Positions 1-11,800 of a stretch of 64,000 bases of DNA are shown in pieces. Position 1 is the stretch's first letter. Each line of letters begins with the position of its first letter. The notes beneath the pieces were generated by a model. It worked only from the letters and a program-made list of their open reading frames with translations. It made no database searches and was not told the origin of the DNA. The translations under genes were made by a program, and so were the position numbers. The stretch is from assembly GCF_963678635.1 (NCBI RefSeq), contig NC_087071.1:21045194-21109193 (forward strand), given 5' to 3'. The DNA comes from Symsagittifera roscoffensis. Its lineage: Eukaryota > Xenacoelomorpha > Acoela > Convolutidae.

Positions 1-95
1 AGTACTGCCATGGTGTTCGGCTAGGGATATACCAAATACTTAGACAAAACTGAGCTTTCGTTTTCCTGACTTAAAAATAAAAAGATTTCGAAATT
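1..95 (+). repeat. Dispersed repeat, copy 1 (second copy at 1,600-1,690)
   Basis: The stretch shares ggctaggg, taccaaata and the block gagctttcgttttcctgac (gagttttcgttttcctgac in the second copy) in the same order and orientation, with point changes. It is a decayed direct repeat of unknown type. Confidence 0.5.
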
Positions 96-1599
96 ACCTT
101 AAGTCTTTTAGCATGCCAAAAAAGGCATTAACTGTTTCCTCTGTTTTTTTTTGGCATACGAAAAATGTTTTTTTTGGACTTTTTGGATCGCTGCGACAGA
201 ATACTTGAGAAACCGTTTTGCATGGTCACTATAATGAAGATGAATAGTGGTTACAAGGAGTTTTCTTGGCAGCCAAAGGTCCTTGGGTTTTTCCGCTCAT
301 CTACCAGATGTACCCGCTGTCTTAGCCGCAGCACCAGGAGAAAAAATGCCCTTAGCGAATTTTTTGGTTTCAACAATGAGGAAGTAACTTATACTTATGC
401 GTATGAATGGTAGTTTGAACTTGGAAAAATTGAAATGGCTCGAGAAAAAAAAACCAAAAATTTTTTGACCTGAGCCACTTTTTGACACCAAAATTGCCGA
501 CAAAATCGAATCAACAGACCTAAAAAACTTAAAGCGTTCCATGCGATATTTGCTTTTTGAGTGTTGAAGGTCATCCCATGCAAAAGTCTATGGTTAAAAT
601 TGTCGAACCAAAAATTTAAATTAGCTATAGGATTTTGATTAGGCTCCAAGGTTTTTGATCGGCATAAATTGACGTTATCAAAGATGGCTGGCTGGGACTT
701 TCTTGCCTCAAGCAGAGAGATTCTCTAGATAGTGGATCTTGAATGCCTTTATAAAGCATAATTTATCTTCTACAGGACCAGTCCGAGGTGACGCTCGCTC
801 CATGGGCTGTCGATAAGCAGCATTCATTTGCGAGACGTTGCGGCAGTAGACCTCTTAGCCTCCTATAGGTTTGATGCGGGGTCTTTTTGTAACCAGTAGA
901 TGAAAATTGATAAAGACTTATTAATTATGGATATCCTTATCAGCCACTTGTTTTTGAGGTTTAAGGCGCGGCTCTAGCACGGAGGAACCAACTGCAGACA
1001 GCTTGTTCAGTAATAGAATATCTCGGGAAATACAGATTGCGAACGCCGATAATCGGCACAATATTTGACAATACAGCATTCGGCGATTTTTTTTGTTTTT
1101 ACAGGTTAAAGTAATTTGCTTTTACCAAGTTACTTACTCTTGCTGAAGAATCAGTATCAAGCTTAGTTTTACTCACCTAACTGTAATCATCTCCCTTTCA
1201 TTATTATCATTTCTATATCTAAGAACCTCTTAAGATCGTAAAATCGGCAACTATGATCCCCTGATTATATCATAACTGAGTGGCGTTGAGTCCTATATTA
1301 TTTTGAAGCCCGGTAATTGTGATTTGTTTTGATATTTATAAGTTTTAGACTTCTTAAGGAGAGCAATTTTTAAAATTTAAATCAGGTCAGAAACGATTAT
1401 GTTAACCGAAGTTACTTCACTAATCCTCCATCAATTTACCTGGTCACAGAACCATTGGAAATTCGTAAAACTAGGAAAAGTAAATTAAAACAACAAAAAA
1501 ATTAAAGAAGGGAGTTAACTGATTGGGATTCGAGCCAACGAAGTTGAGATAACTAAAAACTGCATAAATAAAACCGTCATTGAAAGAAGATCAAAGATA

Positions 1600-1690
1600 C
1601 TGGCCTGATATTAGGCTAGGGCTCTACCAAATATTCGAGCTGAGTTTTCGTTTTCCTGACTCTACAAATGTAAATTTTTTCGATATTAGT
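1600..1690 (+). repeat. Dispersed repeat, copy 2 (first copy at 1-95)
   Basis: This is the partner of the repeat at the window start, in the same orientation. The shared blocks are ggctaggg, taccaaata and tttcgttttcctgac. No coding content is visible. Confidence 0.5.
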
Positions 1691-2189
1691 TTTTATCAAT
1701 GATAAGGCTGAGTGTACAGGCAATGTTCGCAAACTGTGCAAGATTGCGAGGGAAAAAATCTGCTCAAAAACTTACCTACCATGGGTTCCTCGGTACATGC
1801 GTCCAGTTTGTAACAGAGATTTTTTCAGAAAAAGTTTATTGCTAGGGCCATCCAGTTTTTAATGGCATTCAAAAATTAGAGTATAAAGTACACTTTTTCC
1901 GCAAACTTGTCAATGTTTCTCATTCACAATTTTTTGAATCTAGGTGGAAACTAATAGCGGTTCTAAGCGTTTGATGGGGCCGCTTTATTCTGAAGTTTTT
2001 GCATCAAATTGACTTTCAACAATTGCAATCCGAGTTTGTCCTGGCAATCATTTTTTCTTTTAAAATTAGTAAATTCGGGTTTAAGATAAATTGAGAAGTT
2101 TTTTGTAATCAAACATTGGCTCCATAGAGTTTTGTTAGACTTCGTTTTCCGGATCTGCTTCACAGTTTGCGGAATCAAACCTAATTTTT

Positions 2190-2290
2190 AATGCAAAATA
2201 GTATGTTCCATGCTCATGCTCCAAAACTAAAATTAAGCATAAGATGGCTTTCGCTCCTACTGCTGAAGCTAAAAAAAACGGCAAAGGTAG
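2190..2290 (+). repeat. Dispersed repeat, related to 6,125-6,215
   Basis: The block ctcatgctccaaa, followed about 45 bp later by tttcg..cc.act.ctga.gctaaaaa, recurs in the same orientation near 6,135. This is a diverged direct repeat pair of unknown family. Confidence 0.4.
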
Positions 2291-3719
2291 CAGACAAGCA
2301 GAAAAATAACGCAAGGTACGTTTGGCTGCCTGGAGAACTGCTTGCAAAAATATGTTTTGTTTCAATTTTCAAAATTTGTTCCCTAAGAATAACATCGGTC
2401 TCAGCTTATTATTTTTAGCTCGTCGATTGTTAGGCGCTTCATTGCAATTTTAGATTAGTCGTTTACCTCGCAACTCAGATATGCGAAATCTTCCTCCCAA
2501 TGTGACCTTCTCGCACAACCAAATTTGTTTAATTTTTGGTTCGCTCGTTTTTGTGATTTTCAAGTAGGTTTATTTGGTTTTTCAGCAATTGAAATGATTT
2601 GAGACTTTTGAGACTGTTGTTTTATTTAAACATCTATGCGACTGGTTTTTTTCATTTTTTTTTATACTGCCTCAAAATTGAATGGGTCTGAGTGATGTAT
2701 CAATTTGGAGCCCTCTGATTGCGATTCAAAAAAAAACGTTGGAAGTTTATGGGATGTAGATTTTTCTGAGATAGTTAGCAGAGCGAGTGATTCTTGTAAT
2801 ATGCAAAACAAACAAATTAATTCGTACAATTTTATGCCATTTAATAATCAATTTTTCTCCAGAAAAAAAAATTGACTGTTTTGGCATCTTCTTAAAAAAC
2901 ACTGAAAGTTTCTGCAAACTTTTCGGAAAAAAAACAATTTTATAAGGATTTTTGAAGAATCTGTTTTTTGAAATGAACTGTCAAGTACGCCTAAGAAGCT
3001 CTACAAGAAGCTAGAAACATATGTAAAAAAAGAACATAAAAAATATGAACTAGATTGAAACTATTTATCAAATGACATTGTTCGATTCAAATTATTTTGT
3101 CTGTTTTGCTTATCTTAGAAGTCAGTTGCTGAGTTAACTTTTTCAAAAACTTCTAAAACCCATAATTTTCTGATCGGATTTGCTTGAGTCGCATCTCAGA
3201 TGGCTTTGAATAATTACATCACTCAATCTCAATAATGCGTTTTAGAAACTTGTCATAAAATGAAAAAGCAGTCCCATATGTCTCAAATTTTTTCAATTGG
3301 TCAAAAAACTTATCCTACTCTAGTTCTCCTCTAGTTTGAGATTATCCTTTAGTTCGGGAAAATACATTTGAACGTTTTTCGTTCAAGGTCCATCTTAACT
3401 TTGAAAAAAATATGAAATGATATAAAATTTTTTACAACAAAACAGAAAATAATTAAAAGTTCTAAGCAAAAAATGAGGAATATTCATTAATCCGCTTAGT
3501 TTTTATCAGCTAAACATTCATTGTATTTTTTTTTGAACTTTCTCCTACAACTTTTCCTGATGTTGATTTTTGTTTCACATAATTATCGTTTGATATTATG
3601 TCGCAAGTTCATTTTCGAATTTTTTTTATTGGACATACTTTGAAAAATGAAGACCAACCAGTAGTTAAAACTAGGCATTTATCATAAAATTTTCGTGATA
3701 TTCAATTTCTCTTAGAGTT

Positions 3720-4010
3720 TTAGTGTTTTTCATCCTTTACTGATTTTTCTCAGTTGAATTATAGTTTTTTTGCTTCGACAAATTTATATTTTTGACACAA
3801 ATCTAAGTTTCATTTCCCTTCTCCTGAACTCATCTGGCTTTAATTGTCGGCCTCAATATACTATTGTGCCTCCAAAGTTATGGTCTTCATAGCGTGTTTC
3901 GACTTATCTATTGACCATCACCTTAACTCTGCAGTTATTGATGCTTCACTGCATCACAGTTTCTGTTTATCTTATATACGTTATTTTTTTGTATTTTTGA
4001 AGTCTGTGTT
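3720..4010 (+). repeat. Direct repeat, copy 1 (offset about 994 bp)
   Basis: The block ccaaagttatggtcttcata is identical here and about 994 bp downstream. Alignable flanks on both sides include tcggcctcaa before it and tctgcagt after it. This is a degenerate direct repeat pair. Confidence 0.65.
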
Positions 4011-4699
4011 CAGCCAATAAAAATATTTAGGAGTAAGGCAACTGCTTTTCTTGTGACACGTGTAATTATTTTTAGTTAAGTGCTTTTAATCACGCTTCAA
4101 AATTTAATTTTGAGTCATATATCGAATTACTCCTTTTTGGAAAAAATTTATATCTTTAATTTTCTTTCTTCAACAAAAAAATTTTTTGAAAAAAAAATTA
4201 TATAAGCATTGGAGAAGTTTTTTGTTTTTTTATCATTCGAAAAATTTTATTAAAAAGTTTAGAAACATATCTAATTTGCAATGAATAGCATAATACCTAG
4301 GTTCTAATATATCTTAAGTTGTAAGCGAATTCGAAGTTCTACTGAGACATAAAGAACTGAAAACGTAAAATGTTTATGCTTTTTGCGCATCGCCAGGTTT
4401 GATGCGCGCTTGAGAGAATTATGTGCGCATCAACCGGCTTGGGAAAACAAAACGGCGCACAATTGAATTTTATAATGATTACTTACAAAAAAGATTAAAA
4501 TGTGAATTCGGACAATTTTGTTACAAAGTCCATCCCTTGTCAAGAAAAACTATGATAAGATTTCTTTATCTTGAAACATTTAGAAAGAGAATTGAATGTT
4601 TCTAACAAAAAATAAGGCGTAACAACCAATCATATTCAAGCATCAATATCTCAGTCTTAAGTGATATTTGATTTCGCCTAAAACTCTGAGCTTTCTCTA

Positions 4700-5000
4700 T
4701 TTTACTCAAGGTTTCCTGATTTTAATTTTCTGAAATGTTTTTTTTTTGTTCCGATTGAATAATTTTTTAGTTTTATATTATTATTTGGACCAAAACATAA
4801 GTGTTAATTACCATCCCCTGATCTCAACCAGCGTTAGTATTCGGCCTCAATTTTATTTTTGTGCTTCCAAAGTTATGGTCTTCATAGCGTCTTTTGACTT
4901 AATCATAGTCTTCCCTTCCAATTCTGCAGTGATTGCAACCTTCCCACAGCGTTCTATGTGTCTATCTCATCTAGAGAATCGACTGCTTTCCGACTGCGTT
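4700..5000 (+). repeat. Direct repeat, copy 2 (offset about 994 bp)
   Basis: Second copy of the repeat at 3,720-4,010, with tcggcctcaa at 4,841 and the same ccaaagttatggtcttcata block. The open frame at 4,746-5,048 lies in this repeat and is not supported as a gene. Confidence 0.65.
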
Positions 5001-6124
5001 TATTCGACTGATTTTCTCGTGACATGTGGGACTGATTTGTTGTTTTGAGCCCTTCAAAGACGCCTCAAAATTGACTGTAATTGAGTCCTTTATCAAATTA
5101 TGCCTTTTGAAAAGTGGTTATTTTAAGTTTGTTTTTTCAAAAAAAAACGTTGAAAAAAATACTGCAGAAACTAGAAGAATGTATTTATGTTTTTTCTATA
5201 TCGATTTTTTTTACTTTTACAGAAAATTTCTTCCAGAAAATTGACCCAAGCTGCCATATAGAGCAGATTGCCTAGGTTTTGAAAAACGACATTTTTTTCT
5301 GCAAATTTAAACTTAGCAGGACCTTTTCATAGTCTTTCGACCAAAAGTTTGGCAAAAGGACTGCCAGGGTTGCACTCATGGTCGATCCATCCTTGTGTAG
5401 AAAATATGTGTAGTTGTTGTTGAAACGGGCATTACTCACAGGCATGCTCACAAGATATTTCAATTTTTTTTTGTCGACATGTCACGTGGCTCACTCTGTA
5501 TGTATGTTTTCTTAAGTACAACTTTAATGGTATCTTTAAATGGTTTGTTCGGGTAATAGCTTTTTATATACAACAAAATGATACTTTCGTCAGAATTTTT
5601 TTCATTATCTTTCTTTTTTTTCCTTGCAGCCTCAGTGATGGTCTCAATATTTGCCTCGTCGATCTTAAGAAAAAATCTTGCTAGTGCTACCAGGAGAGAG
5701 ATTGGGTAGGATGCAACAGTGTAACCTCTGAATGAAATTTAGCCAGTTCGCACAGTAAACTTTTGTTACAGAGAAAAAAATTTGAACCCAGCTTGTCAAT
5801 ATTTTTTGGTTGATGCCAAATTTACAAACTCTCATCAAGTAGATCCTTACGAAAAATTCAACTTTGATACGAAAAATTCATCTTTGAACATGATTAATTT
5901 TTTGGGCACATATGTACTAGACTTATGAGTATACATTATCCAATCTTGTTGCCACTCCTAGATAACAAAGCTTATAAGTCTTCAGAATCGAGCTTTATTT
6001 TTTACCCATTTTCATTATGTTTTTAACTACTCTAGTTCTAACTAGTTTTTCATTAGTATACAGATAGTTTATATTCACTTGTCTAATGGTTTCAGAGACC
6101 TTTTTTTTGAAATGTGCATCTCTC

Positions 6125-6215
6125 TCAGTATTTCGTTCTCATGCTCCAAACCAAAGAAAATATTGATCCAAAAAATTTTCGTCCCCACTCCTGAGGCTAA
6201 AAATTTCTTTTTTTT
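6125..6215 (+). repeat. Dispersed repeat, related to 2,190-2,290
   Basis: This is the second copy of the ctcatgctccaaa family, diverged and without coding content. Confidence 0.4.
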
Positions 6216-8589
6216 TTAAATTTGATTATCAATCAGGTTAGTAATTTATTTTCACTTCAAAAATTTCATGGACTGAAACTTAAGTGTTAAATCTTAGCTA
6301 CTGAACATATCACCCGTGTTGATCCTAAGACTCCTCTTCTCTTGGGTCATAGCTGCTTCTAACTTCGAATTTCCATCGGGCTTTTCGGCTGTTGCTTTCA
6401 TACCAAATTGTCAAGCTTTTTCTCCATACTGCCCTGTGTGTAAGCTGAAAGGTGTGTCACCTTTCGTGTTTTCTTCAATCCTTGTGGTCAAATGTTGAAA
6501 AGGACAAAGTATGGACAATTTTTGAGTTCATAATTTGTGAAAACGTCACACTGAAAGGAAGCAGTTTAATCATCGAGTAGTTTTCACGACTAGATTTGTC
6601 TAATGCTGATTATAGTAGATCAATCAGTTTCTTGATTCCTTTTTTTTACTTTATGAGTGTTCTAATCTTGAACTCTAGCTCTGAAAAACACCGTCTATTG
6701 CATTGTACAGGCTGCCGGGTTTCAGAGAGAACGTGAAGCTACCCTAGCTCTAAATTTGTTACCAACCTTTTCCAGAAACTTTTTTTTGCACAAAGAATGG
6801 AGCCAGTTGGTTCAAGCTTTACAGTAATTTCATAAGCACCTTGATTTCGGGGACTTCGCTATCAAAATGGTCTCATTAGAAATATACTTTTTTTCGTGTT
6901 CAGCATTGACTCGTTCCCTTTGTTCCATCCCTTTGTTTCCTTGCTCTAACCTAGAAATTTGATTGGTTAAAACTTTTAGCTGACATATAAAATTCTTTAA
7001 AAACATAATTTTTGGTTTGAGTGTTGCAATAGATCGCGAATTTAGTTTTCTACCGTATCGATCTAACAAAACGATGTGCCAAAAACGAAGATTTAACTGC
7101 AAGATAAATGCTATTTTCAATCAACATTATCATTTTCAAATCAAAACCAAAAAGTGATTTCTATCTCCACAGTTTTCTTTGCAAAATATCAACTATTTGC
7201 CGCTCGATTTACAATTTTTAAATCCTGAAACAATATTTATTTGTTTCTCATTTATTTTTGGCAAATTTTTATCAATTTGATCCATAAGTTGTTTTTTTTT
7301 CTGCTTTCTATTGAATGTTAAAAGGAAGCAAAGCTGACACAAGTTAGCCGTTCAGGTTAAAACCTCAATTTTTGGATAAGTATAAGTTTTTATCGAATTT
7401 TCTTATCTATATTTCTAATTGGTTGCAAAAAAGATTCAAAACGCATTGTTTTCAAAAGCAGATTATTAGGTTGAGGCTTTGCTTCCAAAATTTTTTTGAA
7501 GTTTTTCTGACCTTTCCCATTATAACTTTTTTAGCAGTTTTATTGGACGAATTTTCAAATTTTTGAAATAATTCTGACCTTAAAGGTTTAACAAAATCAA
7601 GATAGCTTTTTGTTGTTCCGCATTTGCCTTTTCGCTGGCCTTTCAAGCGTTTTTTTTTTGTCTGAAAATTGGTTAGCAGATCGTTTTTGATTGAATTTTT
7701 TTCTTCAGTTATGTGATTTTTCGATAACGTTTCCGAAAAAACGCAAGACTGTTATACTGATCTTTTGACAATTCAATTCAGTTTTGACAAATCGAATGCT
7801 TCCTTTAACGTTTTTTCCTTGTCTCAAGATCACAGTTGTCTCAAAACTTTAGGACGTTGTCAAATAAACTTTCAAAAACTATACCGATAACCGATAAGAT
7901 CGAGCGGTGAACAAGGTCAACTTTGAGGCGCAAATTTAATGCTCTTTTTGGCAATTGGTTTGAATCTTGGACGTAGCAAAACAACTGATTGACAAAAAGC
8001 GAGGCTGGATAGCGACTTTTTTGATCTAGCAGGAATGAATTCTAGCAGGGATGAATTCATTAGTCATATGTAATTTTTGAGCGATGAATTTTCAGTTAGT
8101 TCACATTTTCTAAAATGTTAAGTTTATTGGTGCAAATACATGTATGATTAACATATGGGCGGAACAATATGTTAAAATCCAATAAAATGACTAGACAAAA
8201 ATCAAAGTATTCAAATCAAAGAGTATTGAAGTTTATAACCCATGAAACTTGAGACAAACAAATTTAAAAAAAGTGTTTTGACGAATGATTTTACGTCTAA
8301 GTAAAGAATAAAATATTGAATTCGTATATGCCGTGTTCAAAAGCGATTAAAAATTACCACAACTTTTTGAACATCGAGTAAAGTGTTCATAATATCAGTT
8401 TAAGGCGGTACAAAAACTGAGAAACTTTCAGTTTGACCGTCTGAAAAAAGCTTTGATGAAAATCGGCGTTTTTATTTAAATATTACAAGACAACTGATAA
8501 TCGGAGCGTACCTAACCGCATCATAAGTTTGATTTAAGCCGATGATGCCGAATTAAAAAAAGTAAAAACTACTTGCTTTTTGTTGTAAA

Positions 8590-8854
8590 ATGTCTATTGA
8601 CAATTACTTAGCTTTACAGCGTTGTGATTCATCGACTGCGAAGTATGAGTCCGAACCTCCTGACTCTGAATCTGAGGAATTTGAATCTCAAATCGACATT
8701 CCAGATTCAGAAGAAAGCAGCCACAAGGCTCTTAAAAGTGAAGAAATTTCAGAGAGCGGTATCATCTATGACGCAGGATGGAGACTTTTGAGTGCCCAAC
8801 TCCCGCAAGTTAGTCGAGACGAGCACAAATTGCTTAAGCTCATCTGGTCATTGG
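8590..8854 (+). CDS. Channel gene 1, exon 1: cytoplasmic N-terminus and start of TM1
   Basis: The ATG follows a run of A and is chosen because the paralogue at 53,279 starts at the same codon and its exon is also exactly 265 nt. It encodes 88 codons: an acidic Ser/Glu/Asp-rich stretch (residues 8-55) with no membrane character, then the strongly conserved YDAG...AQLPQVSRD block before TM1, ending in IWSL. The donor is G|GTTGGT. It is chosen over the nearby G|GTACAA because only this one joins exon 2 in frame (phase 1). At the position where DEG/ENaC proteins usually have the HG gating dipeptide, the sequence reads AG. Confidence 0.85.
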
Positions 8855-11800
8855 GTTGGTACAATTTTGTTGTTTTGTTTAAAACACAAACTTTATTCGC
8901 CTTGGTTGATCTAGGCGGATCCAGTTTTTTCTCGAGGGGGCAGAGGATGGATTTCAAAAAAAATCGAAAGATTTGTCGACTTTTTTTCAGATCGACCAAA
9001 TTGATTTTCCGATCTCACCCAATAATTATCTCTACCAATTCCGATCTATAAAGAAGTAATTTGAGTAAAACTTTCAAAGTCGCAGGCAATTGACAGCTTT
9101 CAAATTTCAGACTTAATGAGCATTTAAATTTCGTCAATATGTAACTTTTCGAGGTTCAAGAACTTGATTTTGCTGTGACCAATTTCAAATTAGTAGCAGG
9201 AAACTATCGCGTAGGATTGTTTTTCTACATCGTTTTTAGCCTCAAAGAAAAACCGTAGGTGGCAAGTATCTAGTGATAATAGAAATTGAAGCTGTTTCAA
9301 AACCAGCTTTGATTTGTCTACCGCTATGGGACAACGAAAAGACAAAGATAGAAAGTTGAAAAAAAAATTTTCAATTTTTTTATTATTTCTTTATTTTGTC
9401 TCTTTCTTTCTTAATTTTTGTTCTTTATTAGTAATTTATGTTAAAATTAAATTACGTAGATTATTGCAACAATGAGAAATAGTAGCAATTTTTTCAAACT
9501 TTTTTTTCGCAGAGCAATTAAAAAGAAGTCAAGTACTAAAACACCCGGAAACTTTGATTTTCAAATTTTTGCCAGGTGGTTCAGTTTCATTTTTACCACT
9601 ACCGGAAAATTATGTTTAGCCACTAATAAATTGTTTTTTAAAAATATAAATCAGTTTTTATAATTGTACCATTTCTTTGTAGTCTACATTGGGTTGTCTG
9701 CTACTTTCATTTACTCCGTGTACCATATTGGCACGAAGTATTATAAGTATCCAGTGACAATCGAAATTGAGATTATATCAAAACCAGCTTTGGAGTTTCC
9801 GGCGGTGACAGTTTGCAACGAAAATCCAGTCAGGAAATCGTATGTCGGGCGCTTGTGGTTTTACCAGGACCTGATGCTCTTGGATGACCATGTCAAGTAT
9901 TCGTTGAGGTCGAAAGCACAAACAGCCCTGGGACAAGCAGAAGGCATAGATTGTCCTAAAGACGGCGAGGGTAAGTTCATCTCATTTAATAAACATAAAA
10001 ATGAAAGCATTACGATGCCAAACTGTTCACTGGATAGACGCAAAATTTAGTGTGTGTTGTTTGCTCGAATCCAGAGACAAATCATTTTGCTTCAACAAAT
10101 TGTGTATTTTGCTAAATTTATGCGATGTCTGCAATATTTTTCTTCAGTCTTGTAATTTTTATCTTTTCACCTAAACTTGTTTCATTAAAAATTTTGTCGG
10201 TTTGATAAAAAAACGCAAGATTAAAGGAAGACATTGCAGACATCGCATACAATTAGCAAAATACACAAATTCGCATAGCAAACTACGCCGATTTTCATCA
10301 AAAAAAGATAGAGATCACAAATGCCAACCCTAGCCTCACTCAAGAATTTACTTGAATCACCGTTCTGACGTTTTGTATTATGAAAAAAAAAATCATGCTG
10401 CAACTTGGGACGTTGGTAGCGTTGTGGTGGCACGGAAAAATCGTTCTTGTGTTACTTTTTAAAAAAATTCGAAAACTGACGTGACGAAGACCAAGATAAA
10501 ATATATGAGGCAAAAAGTCGTTGCTCGCAGTTTTTTAGACCAAATTGACCTATTACCAAATTTTATGAATGTTTTGATTTGAAAAAATTCAGTTTTTGGT
10601 TCACTTTCCCCTCATAATGGAGCCAAAAGCGTCTTGAGAAAAATAAATTGGTAAATCGGAAATGGTTGTCGTTAAGTTGCACTTAATGGAAACCCTTTAT
10701 TATGGTTTTGCTGTCAACCATAATAGGTTGGAAAGCTACTAATTTTAATTAATAACTTTTTACCAGCAAAATATCATATAACAAAAAGTTGTTTTAGGCA
10801 AGCAGATGTTTCAATGTCATGAAACAAAACTATGCATTCCAACTGACTGGGTCTGCAACCGCATTTTAAATTGTGGTAGAAATGACCAAAGTGATGAAGA
10901 CATTGAACTCCACAGATGTAATGCCTTGAATTTGCAAAAGTATTTCCATTTAGCTTCAACGTTTTCAAGCAAATTTGATCATTCCGGCGAAGAAATGTGC
11001 AAATCGAAGTATGAATTGTGTGGATCTTTTTTTTGTGCTCTCATAGACGATGAAAGCTTTGAGTGCCCGTGGGAAAGTAAGTGAATTAAAAGCTTCTATA
11101 ACTCAGATATTGAAATGTTTTCTCCCATTTTGACTGTCAAATCAAATGTTTGGGTCTCAGGCATATTTACGTCCCTCTGGTCAATATTGTTCAATTTTTA
11201 TGGATACCGTTTAATTTTGCACCACTTTGTTGGACTTTTTTGACATAGTTTGTTTTTCCCTGGTCAGCGTTCGATTTTGCTTATTTTTAATTTTCAAAAA
11301 TTTTTCCAGATATATAATTATAATTTAGGTGCTTTGCAGGTAAAATTTTTTGTCTTTTGTCATCAAAGTAATTGCGGCATATATGTAGTGATGGTGTCTA
11401 ACACTCAAACAATTGCGGGTTGAAATTGAACGAGCGGGGTAAGCTGCAATTTACAAGATGAGGCAGTTCTTGTAAGATAGCCGTAGCTTATTTTACTGAA
11501 TTAAGTTACCTCAGGCTTAGCCCACTAGCTGTTGAACTAAAAAACACAGAAGAGTATTAAACTCGAGAATTTTAAACTCTCGAATTTAATTTATTTAGAA
11601 TAAACTTGCGAGATTTTTTTGTAGAAACTTCACTTCTTTGCTAAAAAATTATGCTTTATTAATAAAACTAGGAAATGGAAAACCGAAAAGGAACAAAATT
11701 GTCAGAGTTACTCAGATCAAACAAATATAGTTTTTTTTTCGTGTATGGATTCATTATCCTCTTAACTCCTTAAGCCTCCAATGAATTCTGCAAAGGTTGC

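Larger units (their letters stand above)
1..8589. other. Gene-free repeat-rich stretch upstream of the first channel gene
   Basis: No reading frame in this AT-rich stretch resembles a known family, and the frames present are short and of biased composition. It holds old direct repeats, listed separately at about 1-95 with 1,600-1,690, at 2,190-2,290 with 6,125-6,215, and at 3,720-4,010 with 4,700-5,000. It also has short local duplications such as the gatacgaaaaattca repeat near 5,850-5,885. The last few hundred bases (about 8,080-8,589) resemble the DNA just upstream of the second channel copy (about 52,980-53,278), so the duplicated unit probably included 5' flanking sequence. I see no TATA box or initiator that I would defend. 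Confidence 0.6.

Noticed and set aside
1510-1550. ggattcgagccaa, a possible tRNA T-loop or box B
   Set aside because: No box A, anticodon arm or acceptor stem at the right distance on either strand.
9664-9682. ATG-like start of exon 2 as an independent gene start
   Set aside because: The first bases are the polypyrimidine tract and AG of the acceptor. The frame has no Met before TM1, and exon 1 joins in phase.
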